Source of the DNA: Ornithodoros turicata
Taxonomy: Eukaryota > Arthropoda > Arachnida > Ixodida > Argasidae
Length of the DNA stretch: 64,000 nucleotides
NCBI RefSeq assembly: GCF_037126465.1
Contig: NW_026999320.1
Location: 1,426,001 to 1,490,000, forward strand
Direction of reading: 5' to 3'
In this document: positions 30,266-41,155 of the stretch, piece after piece
Layout: every line of letters begins with the position of its first letter
Numbering within the stretch: position 1 is the first letter of the stretch
The notes under the pieces: generated by a model
What the model was told of the DNA's origin: nothing
The model's input: only the letters and a program-made list of their open reading frames with translations
The model's database searches: none
Position numbers and translations under genes: made by a program

Positions 30266-33124
30266 ATGAGTTGTAGCCTTCCAATATTGCCCTCTAGCTT
30301 TGGCGCGGTCGCAGCATCGTACAAAAGCAATTCCATTGGAGTATTTCATTTAAATGTTCGCTCGGCGTCAAATAAAATAGATCTACTTGATGTCCTATTC
30401 CATGAAATGCACTTTCCGTTCACCGCAGTAATGCTGACAGAAACATGGTATAACGACACCTCTGATATGTTTGTCCTACCGGAGTACGAACATTTTTATC
30501 TGTCTCGGGCAGATAAAAGGGGAGGTGGAGTGTCCCTCCAAATAACTAATAAGCTTGAAGGCAATGTCCTAGCCGATTACTCTATAGTAAGCATGGATTA
30601 CGAAGTGCTGTCCGTTCAGTGTGGCAGTTCCATTTTTGCTGTGTTGTATCGCCCGCCGACTGGCCGCTTGTCTGAGTTGTTTGCATTTCTTGAGAAAATG
30701 TTATATTTTGCGTGTGAAAATGAATATACAATGATTTTGGGCGGTGATTTCAATATCGATTTGCTAGAACAGTCATCCAACGCCCATTTATTAAATGATA
30801 TGTTTGCTTCGTATGGGTTTTGGAATAGCATTACTGTGCCAACACGAATCACTTCCGTGACGGAAACCCTGTTAGACCTTATGGTTACTAACTGTGACCG
30901 TTCTTGTGCTATTAGTGGTACAATAACATCCGATGTTAGTGATCATTTGCCTGTTTACACATTGATTCGTTCTGTAGATAGGCACAGAAGTAACAACAGA
31001 ACAGAAATTACTCGCCAGTATATCACTACTGTAAGCCTAGAAAACTTTCGAGATGCTTTAGCAAACACGGACTGGAGTAACGTATACGCTCAACAGCACC
31101 CTGAACAGGCTTATGAGACATTTTTTACTACGTTCAAGAACGTGTATCAAAGTTGCTTTCCTAATCAAACAACACGTGTGCCTAAGAAAGCACGAAAACC
31201 ATGGGTTACACAAAGGCTACTGCGCATGATTCGGAAAAAAAATCGCTTATATCGCAAATTCCTGAAAGATAGGAGTCACGACACCCTGAAAGCTTTTAAA
31301 GTGTTTCGAAATCACTTAAATACTGAACTGAGGCACTCCAAAATGTTATACTATAACACAATTTTTAATGAAACTTGCCTCAAAACACCAGATATTTTGT
31401 GGCAAAAATTAAATGATGTTGCCGGGAAAAAGACATCTAAGTATGCAGTGCAAGTGCTTGAGATTGATGGAGCACGCCTTTCAGGAGACGCGCTAGCAAA
31501 TTGCTTTAATGACTTTTTATCTAGAATATCTTCGAGCATGTTGAACCCGGACAGTTTTTCGCTGAACAACAGATGCAAGGATTCTGTATATTTCGCTCCT
31601 ACCGACGTAGGTGAAGTCCAGTCGGTATTCAGGAACCTTCGAAACAGTAAGAGCTGTGACATTGACGGCTTGCAGATCAGACCTATAAAATACACTATTG
31701 ACATCCTTGCCGCACCGCTGGAACACATATACAATCTTTGTCTTTCATGCGGCATATTCCCTTCTAGAATGCAGTCAGCCAAGGTTTCACTGATACATAA
31801 AGGTGGCGAGAAAAACTGTCTGGAAAATTATAGACCCATATCAGTGCTGCCTGTATTTTCTAAAGGTTTAGAAAAAATTATATTTACGAGACTTGACAAA
31901 TTCTTTGCTACACAATCACTCATTACGAACTCGCAGTTTGGCTTTCGCCAAGGCAGATCTACGGAACTGGCATTGCTTACAATGAAAGAAATAATCTTCC
32001 GAAACTTCGAGAACAAGTCACTGACATTGGGCATTTTTGTGGATTTTACGAAAGCATTCGATTTGTTAAACCATAGTTTACTTCTTCGTAAGCTTTTTGC
32101 ATATGGTGTACGCGGCTTGGCCTTGAACTTAATGAAGTCCTACTTACAACACCGCTCTCAAAGTGTTGTTATAGACAATCATGTATCAAGCAAAGTTCCG
32201 GTTACATGTGGAGTGCCTCAGGGCAGCATATTGGGTCCACTTCTTTTTAATATCTTCATAAATGACATAGTTGATATTGACAAACACGTTAAATTTGTAA
32301 TTTATGCCGACGATACTAGCATATTTATCTCCGCTCCCAACACTGACGAACTAGTAACCAGTGCAAATGATGTATTAAGTAGTTTAAATTTATGGTCTTG
32401 CAAAAATGGTCTGCGAATAAATACAAACAAGACTAAAGTTGTTATATTTCGCCCTAAAAACAAAAAAATACGTGTGGAACAACCAATTTACTTGGCTGGA
32501 ACACCGATTCAGTTAGTTGAACATGTGAAAATTCTGGGAGTTCATCTCACGTGTGACGTGAGCTGGAACACTCATGTGCAATACCTATGTACAACGTTGA
32601 GTCGCGTAGTAGGGCTGATGTGTAGATGTCGTTCAATCCTACCAAAAAGTGTCAAATTACTTATATATAATAGCCTTTTTTACTCACATATATGTTACTG
32701 TCATTTGGTTTGGGGAAACACAACTGCATCAAATATTGAACGTCTAACACTGCTACAAAAAAAGGTTATTCGTTGTGTTGCGAATGTTGCTTACACTGCG
32801 CATACAGAACCACTTTATAATGAATTCAGAGTAGTACGTGTTCGCGACCTTTATAATTTTCTTCTTACTAAAAAAATTCGCTTCTCGGGCGATGTATTTA
32901 TTTCTTATGTCAATAGGTTAGCAGATGTACGAGAAACATCTACACCATATAACACGCGACAAGAATGCAGGTGGGTTACCCCAACAGTCAGAACTGAATA
33001 CGGAAAACAGATGTTACTTTACAATATTCCGCGCATATTAAATACATACTTTTACGCCGGGTCAGCCATATCTGTAATGCCACAGAGAGAACTAAAGAAA
33101 TACTTTGTCACAGGGGTGAAGTAG
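30266..33124 (+). CDS. LINE C ORF2: endonuclease-reverse transcriptase, 952 aa
   Basis: Open frame from ATG 30266 to TAG 33122. Residues 24-235 form the APE-type endonuclease: N30 in HLNVRS, E59 in LTETW, GGDFN with D161, and SDH at 225-227. The RT spans about 475-760: SLIHKGGEKN, YRPISVLP, FGFRQGRST, the motif-A region FVDFTKAFD, GVPQGSILGPLLF and YADD at 680-683. The C-terminal region has basic and cysteine/histidine residues (HICYCHLVWGN). The enzyme nicks target DNA and primes LINE cDNA at the nick. All expected catalytic residues are visible and no stop or shift is seen, so it may encode an active protein, although the copy lacks a full ORF1 and 5' UTR. Confidence 0.9.
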   Translation: MSCSLPILPSSFGAVAASYKSNSIGVFHLNVRSASNKIDLLDVLFHEMHFPFTAVMLTETWYNDTSDMFVLPEYEHFYLSRADKRGGGVSLQITNKLEGNVLADYSIVSMDYEVLSVQCGSSIFAVLYRPPTGRLSELFAFLEKMLYFACENEYTMILGGDFNIDLLEQSSNAHLLNDMFASYGFWNSITVPTRITSVTETLLDLMVTNCDRSCAISGTITSDVSDHLPVYTLIRSVDRHRSNNRTEITRQYITTVSLENFRDALANTDWSNVYAQQHPEQAYETFFTTFKNVYQSCFPNQTTRVPKKARKPWVTQRLLRMIRKKNRLYRKFLKDRSHDTLKAFKVFRNHLNTELRHSKMLYYNTIFNETCLKTPDILWQKLNDVAGKKTSKYAVQVLEIDGARLSGDALANCFNDFLSRISSSMLNPDSFSLNNRCKDSVYFAPTDVGEVQSVFRNLRNSKSCDIDGLQIRPIKYTIDILAAPLEHIYNLCLSCGIFPSRMQSAKVSLIHKGGEKNCLENYRPISVLPVFSKGLEKIIFTRLDKFFATQSLITNSQFGFRQGRSTELALLTMKEIIFRNFENKSLTLGIFVDFTKAFDLLNHSLLLRKLFAYGVRGLALNLMKSYLQHRSQSVVIDNHVSSKVPVTCGVPQGSILGPLLFNIFINDIVDIDKHVKFVIYADDTSIFISAPNTDELVTSANDVLSSLNLWSCKNGLRINTNKTKVVIFRPKNKKIRVEQPIYLAGTPIQLVEHVKILGVHLTCDVSWNTHVQYLCTTLSRVVGLMCRCRSILPKSVKLLIYNSLFYSHICYCHLVWGNTTASNIERLTLLQKKVIRCVANVAYTAHTEPLYNEFRVVRVRDLYNFLLTKKIRFSGDVFISYVNRLADVRETSTPYNTRQECRWVTPTVRTEYGKQMLLYNIPRILNTYFYAGSAISVMPQRELKKYFVTGVK

Positions 33125-33405
33125 GTCAGGATGTTACGCTTAAACATTTCTCTCTCTCTTCTTTCTTTTTTTTTTTTTTTTACAGATGCAGTTCAGTTTC
33201 AATAAAACTGTGTACAAAATGTGCGCGCGCAGCATGTGGTGCATTGCCATAATATTTTTAATGCTTGTTGCGTAGATTGATATACTCTTGATTTGTATAG
33301 AGTGTTTTCTGTTGCTGTTACCCTGGTATCTGGGGGTACGGTTGCTGTCAAGCTGCCTCTGCAGCTTTTTTGCTGTACCTCCCTTTTCCTTTGAAAATAA
33401 ATACG

Positions 33406-33435
<30 letters not shown>
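33406..33435 (+). repeat. LINE C poly(A) tail
   Basis: Thirty consecutive A bases after AATAAATACG. It marks the 3' end of the insertion. Confidence 0.92.
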
Positions 33436-33439
<4 letters not shown>

Positions 33440-33994
33440 GGAGGCCGCCAGACTGTATCCGTAAAGGCGTTTGGCTGCTGATGTCTACACCGATAAACAC
33501 ATCTACGAACGTTGAATGAAATGTAGTTAAATCACATTTGTCCTCGCTGTGAGTACTCGGAAACATTTGCTTTGCACTTAGCCAATCTTAGCCAATTTAA
33601 AAATCAGCAAACGACATTTGTTTTGCAGCTGTTTTGATGATTTGTTGTGCGCCCACAGTTTTGGATGTAGACGACACGGAGTGCTGCGGTTCGAGGGTAT
33701 GACACCGAACTGACGAGATATAATGACAAGCGATGTGGAAATATTCACCAGAAAAAGGCAAGGCGTTGAGCACGAAAAAAGATCGCTGAACTATACGGAT
33801 CGTCAAAACATTTTATTTCTATTTGAAGGAAATCTGCGCATTGGTGTTCATGGCGTTTGATAACGGGACTTGGAGAGTGGAGAGGACGGGAGAACGCCGT
33901 AAACTGTCTTGCGGGGGCTCCGCTGGCCTTATACATCAGTGTTGTCGCAAAGGCCGTATGACTGACCGTCTGTCAAGAATTTAATGCCGGTACC
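33436..33994. other. Inner part of the DNA transposon remnant; no gene
   Basis: No recognisable protein on either strand. It lies between the LINE tail and the right TIR. Confidence 0.45.
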
Positions 33995-34127
33995 CGTAAG
34001 TGTGCCCGTCTGACAGGGGTGTAGAGATGTTGGGTCTTCAAGACGACGCAGACCGTGAACTTTGATAACGATTGGCGGGTGCTCAGACCCTTCCAAGCAG
34101 GGGGCGTTGGTGGTGGTGCATGGGGAG

Positions 34128-36554
34128 CAGAGCCGTATATAGGGAGAGTTTGGCCATTAGGAGGAGCCTCACCAACGATGCGCCAAACGACGTCAGACAT
34201 GCGTCACTTGCCAGACGCGTCGTCAGCTCCAAACCGGATGTTCCGCCATTATGCGATTAATCGGAATCGGCGCTTCGTAGCCGATTGCTGTAAACGTTCA
34301 AAAATGGTTTGTGAGCTGTTTTTCCGATCAAAAGTACAGGCTGTGGGTAAAAGATATGCTGATTAACTAGGTGAGATAACATTCAAGTTCAGTAAAGCAG
34401 GAAACACGGTGCACGCGTGAAGCAGCGATTTGGAGTCGGCAAACAGTGCCGTAATGGTTCCTAGTAATGCAGCGTCGTAAAAGAAGGATTTTCAACAGCG
34501 TGTGCCTCTCAAATTGTATGAATCCGTACCAAAACAATGGATCGAGCACCGACAGAACTCACCATTGACGGAATGCAACTTTGACCCAAAGTGGGATCGT
34601 TGTTGCGAGAGCGGCAGTGCCGTGACGATAAGTCTACTGGCGGGTGTGATTAAGGGCTTTGCGAATTTCCTATTTCGTTCCAGCGCCGTAAGAGAAGTGT
34701 AGTAGGGAGGCCTCTTACACTATACCACCACTCTACCCACGGCAAATCCTATCGAATAATATCGCGTATAGGTTACAACGGTCCAGTGAGTTATGGACAT
34801 GTTGCAAGTGTGGTACCGCACAACCACTGAGCAACAACGAATGCTACTGTACATTATACAGGAACCACACTGTAACTGCTGAAATAGGCAATTACTCTAA
34901 TATGCAATAGCTCAAAATTAGACTTTATTCCCCATAGTCTTTACGCTTTTGTTTGCATGCTACATACACATGAATGCGAGAGAGCAACTCAGACGACACA
35001 CCAAATACACGCATTTTCATGTATCCTCCTTAGTCTGGCCCCTCGGTTAAGGCCATTTCGGCATGGGTAACTCTGATGTAGCACTCAGCTAATTACAGTA
35101 GTGTACCTACAGCTGGCTTCTTTTATCATCCCATGCTGGCACTTTTTATGTTCAACGTGCTGGACATGTTTGCTTGCAACCACGGGCATCGAATGAAAAT
35201 GTTAGCCAGAATGGGCTAATGAAGACACCGGTGTGATATGAGCAAAAATAAGGCGCACGACATATCAACAAGTTGCAAACCACCTGCCAGAAGAACACAA
35301 ACCCCTGTTCTATTTTGCACATTTGTCACGCACATCCAGGTATTTTTTATATTTTCGAAATTTTTTAAACATTTCCACATATTTTATATTCAACATGCTA
35401 GACACGTTAGCTTGCATTTTCACTTGATTTTGAGTGTGGCATATAACATTTTTCCTCCTTCTGGTATCCCCGACTTGCCGTGGTGAGGAGGCTCGTGTGC
35501 TTCTGTGAGTTTCTAGACTAAGCCAGCAGTACTTACGCTACTGTAATTAGCTGTCAACCCATTTTGAAAAGGCCATAACCGAGGGGCCAGATTAAGAGGG
35601 ATACATAAAAGTGCTTGTACTCGTACTTGGTGTGCCGTCTTTGAGTTCCTCTCTCGCATTTATGTGTATTTATAGCATGCAAACAAAGGCGTAAAGTCTA
35701 CAGGCAATAAAGTCTAATTTTCAGCTATTGCATATTAGAGTAATTACCTATTTCAGCAATTACAGTGTGGTTCCTGTATAATGTACAGTAGCATTCATTG
35801 TTACTCAGTGACTGGGCGGTACCGCAGTTGCAACCGCTTAACTCGCTTAACCCATAAACGGTATTGTTCGATAAGATTTCAATCTGGAGGTATGTTGGTG
35901 CTATAGTGTAGGGGCTTCCCTGCTATACTTCTCTTACGGCGCTGGAAGGAAATACGAAACATGAAAAGAGTTTGATCACACCCGCCAGTAAACTATCCTC
36001 ATGGCACTGCCGCTCTCGCAACAGCGATCCCACTTTGGGTGAAAGTTGCATTCCGTCCGTGGTGTGCTCTCTCGGTACTCTATCCATTGTTTTGGCAGAG
36101 ATTCATACAATTTGAGAGGCTCACGCTGTTGAAAATCCTTCTTTTACGACGCTGCTTCACTAAGGACCGGTGACGGCACTTTTTGCCGACTCCAAATCGT
36201 TGCTTCACGCTTGCACCGTGGCTCCTGCTTTACTGCACTTTAATGTTATCTCACTTAGTTAATCAGCACATCTTTTATCCATAGAACTGATACTTTCGGT
36301 CGGAAAAACGGCTCACAAATCATTTTTCGAACGTTTACAGCAATCGGCTACGAAGCGCCAATTCACATTAGTCGCATAATTGCGGGACATCAGCTTTGTA
36401 GCAGACGACACTCACTCGGCTTGGCTCAGCTTGGCTTTAGTTCGCTTCCGCGAACTAATAGGCCGGAAAGTGACGCGTTTGACTCGTCAACAAGCTCCTC
36501 TCTGGCGGCGGCAAAAGAGCAAGAATGGCCCAACTCTCCCTATATATGGCTCTG
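34128..36554. mobile_element. hAT-like palindromic element, 2.4 kb, 8-bp duplication
   Basis: Ends are CAGAGCC and GGCTCTG, flanked by ATGGGGAG at 34120-34127 and 36555-36562. An 8-bp duplication with a CAG-type terminus fits the hAT superfamily. The two arms (about 34128-35100 and 35525-36554) are inverted copies over roughly 1 kb, sharing TATATAGGGAGAGTT, CGGCTACGAAGCGCC-like, CATTGTTTTGG and CTCTAATATGCAATAG segments. The ~420-bp loop has no coding signal, so it is non-autonomous. Confidence 0.82.
35105..35524. other. Loop of the hAT-like palindrome
   Basis: Unique spacer between the arms. AT-rich and without a recognisable frame. The ORF at 35238 (82 codons) has no supporting motif. Confidence 0.5.
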
Positions 36555-36562
36555 ATGGGGAG

Positions 36563-37329
36563 GACATACAAGCGGGCGACTTGACAATGCAGGGGTTCTT
36601 TTCTCGATATTGGCGGTGAAGCATCGTGGCCACTTGTTAAGGAGGTATGAATTAAACGTTTATTTGTTGATTGCACTTTTCTCTTGCTATGTCTGACGCC
36701 ACGAGCTTGTGGAAACACGGGTTTCCACAACAGGCGCCCAACGTGGGCCCCGAACTAATTCTGCTAAGGTCCTATCTGAATGCTGAATACGTTTATGCAG
36801 CCAAGATGGACGATAAGATTAATCTCGCGTCGGCGATAATTGCGTCTTGTGTTGATCAGCGTAGGAGCGCGTGATTTCTTCACTTTTGCATGGTTTGCTG
36901 GAGAAAGAAGGTTGTCGAAATTATCCCCCGTCCTACATTGCGGCATGTACAGCTTGTAGGCACACAATCGTGAGCGGAGCCATCTTAAATCTAATTGAAG
37001 TGAAATCTATTGAAAATGATTCTATGAAAATGTGAAAATGTCTGAAAATCTATTCCCAGTTATTACCACTACTACGATTATTATAAGGCAGCACACACTG
37101 CTCTCACGGCGCCCTCTGCACTGACGGTGTTCGTGTGGTGGATACAGTAGCATTAGTCTAAAAGGATGGCGCGTAGGATTCCGTAAAACACCCTTAGGCG
37201 ATACTTGCGCCTTTCCCGTCGGACGTGCACAACGATTTTCATCTTTGCCTTTTCCATTATGCAAGCAACAGCACAATCGTTTTCACAGCGTTCTGCCTCA
37301 AGCGTATTCTGTAAGTTTAGTTCGGAATC
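36563..37329. other. No gene; small hairpin
   Basis: TGTGGAAAC and GTTTCCACA form a short perfect hairpin at 36708-36729. Nothing else is recognised. Confidence 0.4.
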
Positions 37330-37500
37330 TGCTGTTTTTGTGCATCACATTCAAACAGTTGTTCGCGCATATCCTTCTAAAAACTTTGAAGGCAGCTGCA
37401 GGGCTGATCACAAGAATGCAATGCAATTGATTCTAATGTTCATCGACTACGTAGCTGCCTTCTAGAATATAAAGTGGAACAGTCGTTACGGACGCGGTAA
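37330..37500 (+). repeat. Dispersed repeat Y, copy 2
   Basis: Shares TTCAAACAGTTGTTCGCGC, CTTCTAAAAACTTTGAAGG, GATCACAAGAATGCAATGC and AAGTGGAACA with the minus-strand copy at 28116-28330. Confidence 0.55.
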
Positions 37501-37574
37501 TACGTAACTGTTCTGAGTCTGGAACACACAAACACGACACAAGGCTCAATGGCTTATAACATGAACACTGTGGG

Positions 37575-37660
37575 GCACTTGACCGACGATCAAGAGGTGC
37601 GTGGTGCAAGTCCAGCCGCCGTCTGGCTTTTTCGACGTCTACCATACTTCTACGGTGGTA
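37575..37660 (+). mobile_element. tRNA-derived SINE (copy S3), partial
   Basis: GGCACTTGACCGACGATCAA, then GAGGTGCGTGGTGCAAGTCC and GCCGCCGTCTGGCTTTTTCGA. Same order as S1 and S2 but without the start of the tRNA-like head. Confidence 0.55.
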
Positions 37661-38559
37661 ACGCGAGTTAAAGGGACTATCGCATCCGGAGACCTGGGTA
37701 GGAAATGGTTGCGAGAATGTTTGTCATCATTCGACAATGAATTTGACCGACTTCCTCTGCTGAGAAATGTTCGGGTATCAGATAAACGAGTTTTCTTTTT
37801 CTTTTTTTTTTCTATCAGCGGAGCCTCTGATGACATCGTTGTGACGCAAGAGCGAACAGGACCACTGGGCGTGTGGCGCGGTGCCGGCGCCGTTCCCCCA
37901 TTTCCTCACGGAGATATCGTCCGCTTTGGAGATGGCGGCGGGCGTGGCTACGTGTATAAAACAACCTATTTCTTCGAAAGTGCTGTGAGTTTCGCTCAGT
38001 GGTGAAATTGCAACATGTCGAGTTCGGGAACGCGTCGTGGTGTTCCTGGCAGCAAAAAAAAAAAATCGTCTGGGAGCGAACCCATAATTGACATTTCACG
38101 AGCTCACTGACAGGGACGCCAAACGAAAGTTTCGAAGGAGCAATCGCCTGTAGGCTTCCTGTGGTGACAGAAGAATTGCACGGTCGACACCTTTGTTCCT
38201 GGCATTTCGCTGACGAAGCGTACGTGGAGGCGGACTGATTACGTTCTCGTATGGCAGTGTCACCGAAACAAAAGAGGCTAAAGTCCTATGCTGTGCCTAC
38301 ATTGTTCCATGAGCAAATGGACACCACCGACGTGCCGAATACGAAGGTAAGGATTTGTTTGCAGTTCATCTCGAATGAATACCCACAAAAGTGTGGTGTA
38401 TTGATATAATAGGCCACCAAGTGGGTCCAGGTAGACGGGTGTGGCTTGAGTAAGATCAGACTGCGCGTCGTCGAGACGAGCGAAATCCAGATGACTAAAT
38501 TTAAACATACACTCGAAATGTAGGCGCATACACCCAAGCAGAGAGTATCTCACGAAATG

Positions 38560-38823
38560 TCGGTTATTCTGTTCGGGGATAAACTCTCAACAATATAATA
38601 AAAAATATGTACGGCAATATCGTTTTTTCACGCTCTTTCCGCGAATTTAAGCCATTCATTTCTGCCAATATGCATCAGTATATTGCGAGGAAGATCACCC
38701 ATCGGAATCATCCCCGTCGCGCGAGACCGCGCCGAATTCATTCTGGGCTCTGCTTCCATCCTTCCCGGCTGCTATTAAAACCCCTCCTCCATTGGCTACA
38801 CCTGTCTCGACTTTCTGCCTAAC
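38560..38823 (+). repeat. Possible gypsy LTR 3' part
   Basis: TATTAAAACCCCTCC (TATA-like) and a CCTAACA end at about 38817-38823 stand just upstream of the gag remnant. The 5' edge is unknown and no partner LTR is present, so this is tentative. It lies in what would be the first intron of the THAP remnant. Confidence 0.35.
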
Positions 38824-38879
38824 ATCTTGATGGAGGTGCGTCTCGATTCCCTTACTATTCTGCAACTTCTTCACCAGGA

Positions 38880-39190
38880 CGAAGATCCGGTCCGGCAAGC
38901 AAGTCGCAATGGCGCCTCCGAACCCTAACAGCAACGCTGGTACGCTGGTACGTAGGAAATGCTGGGTTGCCTTTACATCCTGACCGGGTCTCTGACATCC
39001 TGACTGGGTCTCACAGTGCGGCACCCACACCCCTGGCGCCAACGCACCGTCAACGTGACCCTCCTACCTTCTCGGGAGATGCCGGTCAAGACATTGAGGA
39101 CTGGCTCAGCTCGTACGAACGTGTCGACACGTACAATCGCTGGGAAGATGCAACCAAGCTCGCGAACGTTGTTTTTATCTTGAAGATCTG
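38880..39190 (+). pseudogene. Ty3/gypsy gag remnant
   Basis: Frame with RDPPTFSGDAGQDIEDWLSS, then YERVDTYNRWEDATKLANVV, typical of the start of gag capsid in tick-type gypsy elements. It leaves the family pattern near 39185. The rest of gag-pol is absent. Capsid protein would form the particle. Confidence 0.65.
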
Positions 39191-39779
39191 GCGAAGCGCG
39201 GCCTATGAATCACGGATCTATGAACCGCGGCCGGTAGTGATGTACAAGACCCCCTTCGGCCCCACCTGCAACCCACGTAAATTTCTGACGGCATCCCTCT
39301 AACTTTTCCGGTTGCAATGTTCAAATTCACTGCTATATTCGTACAGAAAAACGTTTCCCTCATCTTTCTTCGCTCATGTAACCTAGCATGCACTCACCAT
39401 AATTTTAATTAGCGAGAGAGCGAAGGAGGGAGCTTTCCAACAGCATAGCCCCATTTGGCATTGTGCTTTTATGCGTCATAGTGTCCAACATCATGTGCTA
39501 TTTTTCTGTCGCAGGTGGAGACAAGCAGATTGATGAAGTCTGCTTCAGGTGGTGAGTACCAGAAGCTTCGATTTATTAGGGAAGCTGAATATGTGTGTTG
39601 TACGGTGAATGGGATGCGAATTCTGAGTCACAGTGAATGTTCATGTTGTGAAACCTGCAGCTTATGCAGACTCTACGAGTGATATATATTGATCGCATAG
39701 CATCATGCATTAATGTTATGTTGCGAAAATTTTATTGTTAGGTTCCGGAAGTGAGGCTCCCACCAGCGTTACACACTGA

Positions 39780-41147
39780 GCGAGCCAGTGAAGCTAAACT
39801 AAAAAAGGGCCTTTCCAGGGCCACCACATGTTTGACGCAGAACAAACATTGCGTTATGAACCCACCAACGTGGAGAACATTGTTTCTCGTTCAGCTGCAA
39901 ATACCTTCCTGAATAGTGTTGCTGATTCTAACTTTTTAAAATTCAATTTTAGCCACTTTTTATGAGTAGCATCTAATGAACTATATGCACACCTGTGACT
40001 TAGTGCAATTCCAGTTCCATTTCACAGAGGGCACTCCAAGGGTTCAAGAATATGGTGGTAGTGGGCACTGATATGCGCACGATACAAGCTTTTTTCTCTT
40101 GCTCTTAATTTTCTCTTTTTTTCCAGCACATCAAGCCTCACGCCGCACTGCTCATATATTGTATGGAAGGAAAGAACCCGTGCAAAAGAAACCCCTCTAT
40201 GGTGAAGCTCAATAGACTATTCAAAATGTGCACTACACAAGTGCCAGTGCTTGTCCTCGCCGTGTGACAAACTTGGTTTGTACTCCAGAATGGTTCGCAA
40301 TGAAAATTATTTACACATTACACTGTTCTTGCTATATCTGATATATATGAGTAACAGTGTGACCAGTATAACCGCTCAAAAATTTGTGGTTTAACACTGC
40401 AACATTTCTTCACCGCATATGGTTATGAAAAGCACGAACGATCGATCTTATTTTGATGATGTACAGTGTTACGTCTTCTCAATAGCAAAGCAGCTTTCAT
40501 GATCATGCAAAACCGGCAATAATAATAATAATGAGCCCTACATTGCAAGATATGCCTTGTTTGCATTGTAGAGTGGCACACCTGACCCTTATTTTATTCG
40601 TATTATCCACTACTGTATGCAGTTGATGGGTAGATCGTCCTGATTCTGCGCACAGCACATCCTGGTATCTGGCTTTTGTTTATGCCAAGGTATCCAGGTA
40701 TCCAAGGTAGCTGGTGAAGGAGCAATACGCAGTGAATCGGGAGGCGGCTGTGTGAAACAATAATAAATAATAAGAGTATTCATTTGTTTTACTAACAGCA
40801 GCCAACTTTTAGTAAAGCGCTACCCATGTGCCCGAAATGAAATTGGAATGAAATCACGCCTTTCGACACAGTACGTGTTCTCAAGTAGCTCGAGAGTACG
40901 CATGCAGCGGTCATCACGACAAAAGACGGGTGCGTAAACCAGCGAGCTACCTCCGCAGACAAACGTCACTGAAGAGCTGGTGATGGCGAATACAACTGTC
41001 CCCGAACTCTTAGAGACAGCCGACACCCTATGTTCGTCAGGTTTCACTGGAGTACAGCGAGTGCAGAGGCATCTGTCATTTCCAAGTGGACAGATGTCAA
41101 AATGCCCGGCAGTGCACAACCATCATGAGTGACCGGATATGATAGGC
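39780..41147. other. No clear gene; one splice-acceptor-like site
   Basis: TTTTCTCTTTTTTTCCAG at about 40110-40127 followed by an open stretch (HIKPHAALLIYCMEGKNPC) looks like an acceptor and short exon, but nothing joins it convincingly to the THAP remnant. Otherwise nothing is seen. Confidence 0.3.
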
Positions 41148-41155
41148 TTACCTGA

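Larger units (their letters stand above)
29765..33435 (+). mobile_element. LINE family C (CR1/L2-like), intact ORF2
   Basis: 5'-truncated within ORF1 but with uninterrupted ORF2, a 3' UTR and a 30-A tail at 33406-33435. ORF2 has endonuclease plus reverse transcriptase and no RNase H, fitting the CR1/L2/Daphne-like groups. AATAAATAC precedes the tail. The long uninterrupted tail and open frame suggest a young copy. Confidence 0.88.
29661..34020. mobile_element. DNA transposon remnant hosting LINE C
   Basis: The left end has GTCAGACAGGCACACTTAC (29667-29685) and the right end GTAAGTGTGCCCGTCTGAC (near 33996-34014), a near-perfect inverted pair. Both are followed inward by similar AAGAAT/AAGGCCGTA segments. 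The inner right part (33450-33990) has no transposase. The rest is the LINE C insertion. Flanking duplication was not found, so the exact ends are uncertain. Confidence 0.6.
38010..39779 (+). pseudogene. THAP-domain gene remnant, three exons
   Basis: Exon 1 (about 38010-38346) holds a broken THAP zinc-finger domain. RGVPGSKKKK stands where C-x-VPGC is expected, then FHELTDRDAKRKFRR in another frame. HLCSWHF follows, giving the C-x2-H pair, and SPKQKRLKSYAVPTLF gives the AVPTLF box that ends THAP domains. TGA at 38236 and frameshifts break it, and the first cysteines seem lost. The donor AAG|GTAAGG (38347) joins in phase to exon 2 at 39515-39551 (after TTTTTCTGTCGCAG), whose donor GTG|GTGAGT joins in phase to exon 3 from 39742 (after TTTATTGTTAG), reading GSGSEAPTSVTH and stopping at 39777. 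THAP domains bind DNA and occur in P-element-type transposases and host regulators. Whether this is a gene relic or a transposase relic is open. Confidence 0.5.

Noticed and set aside
29661..34020. Autonomous DNA transposon because of its 4.4-kb length
   Set aside because: The length comes from the LINE C insertion; no transposase frame exists in the remaining sequence.
36403..36425. Link between the hAT-like element and the foldback hairpins through GCAGACGACAC
   Set aside because: Only about 14 bases match and the surrounding sequence differs, so coincidence is likely.
37601..38005. 134-codon ORF as a gene
   Set aside because: It crosses a SINE piece and a poly(T) tract and has no recognisable domain.
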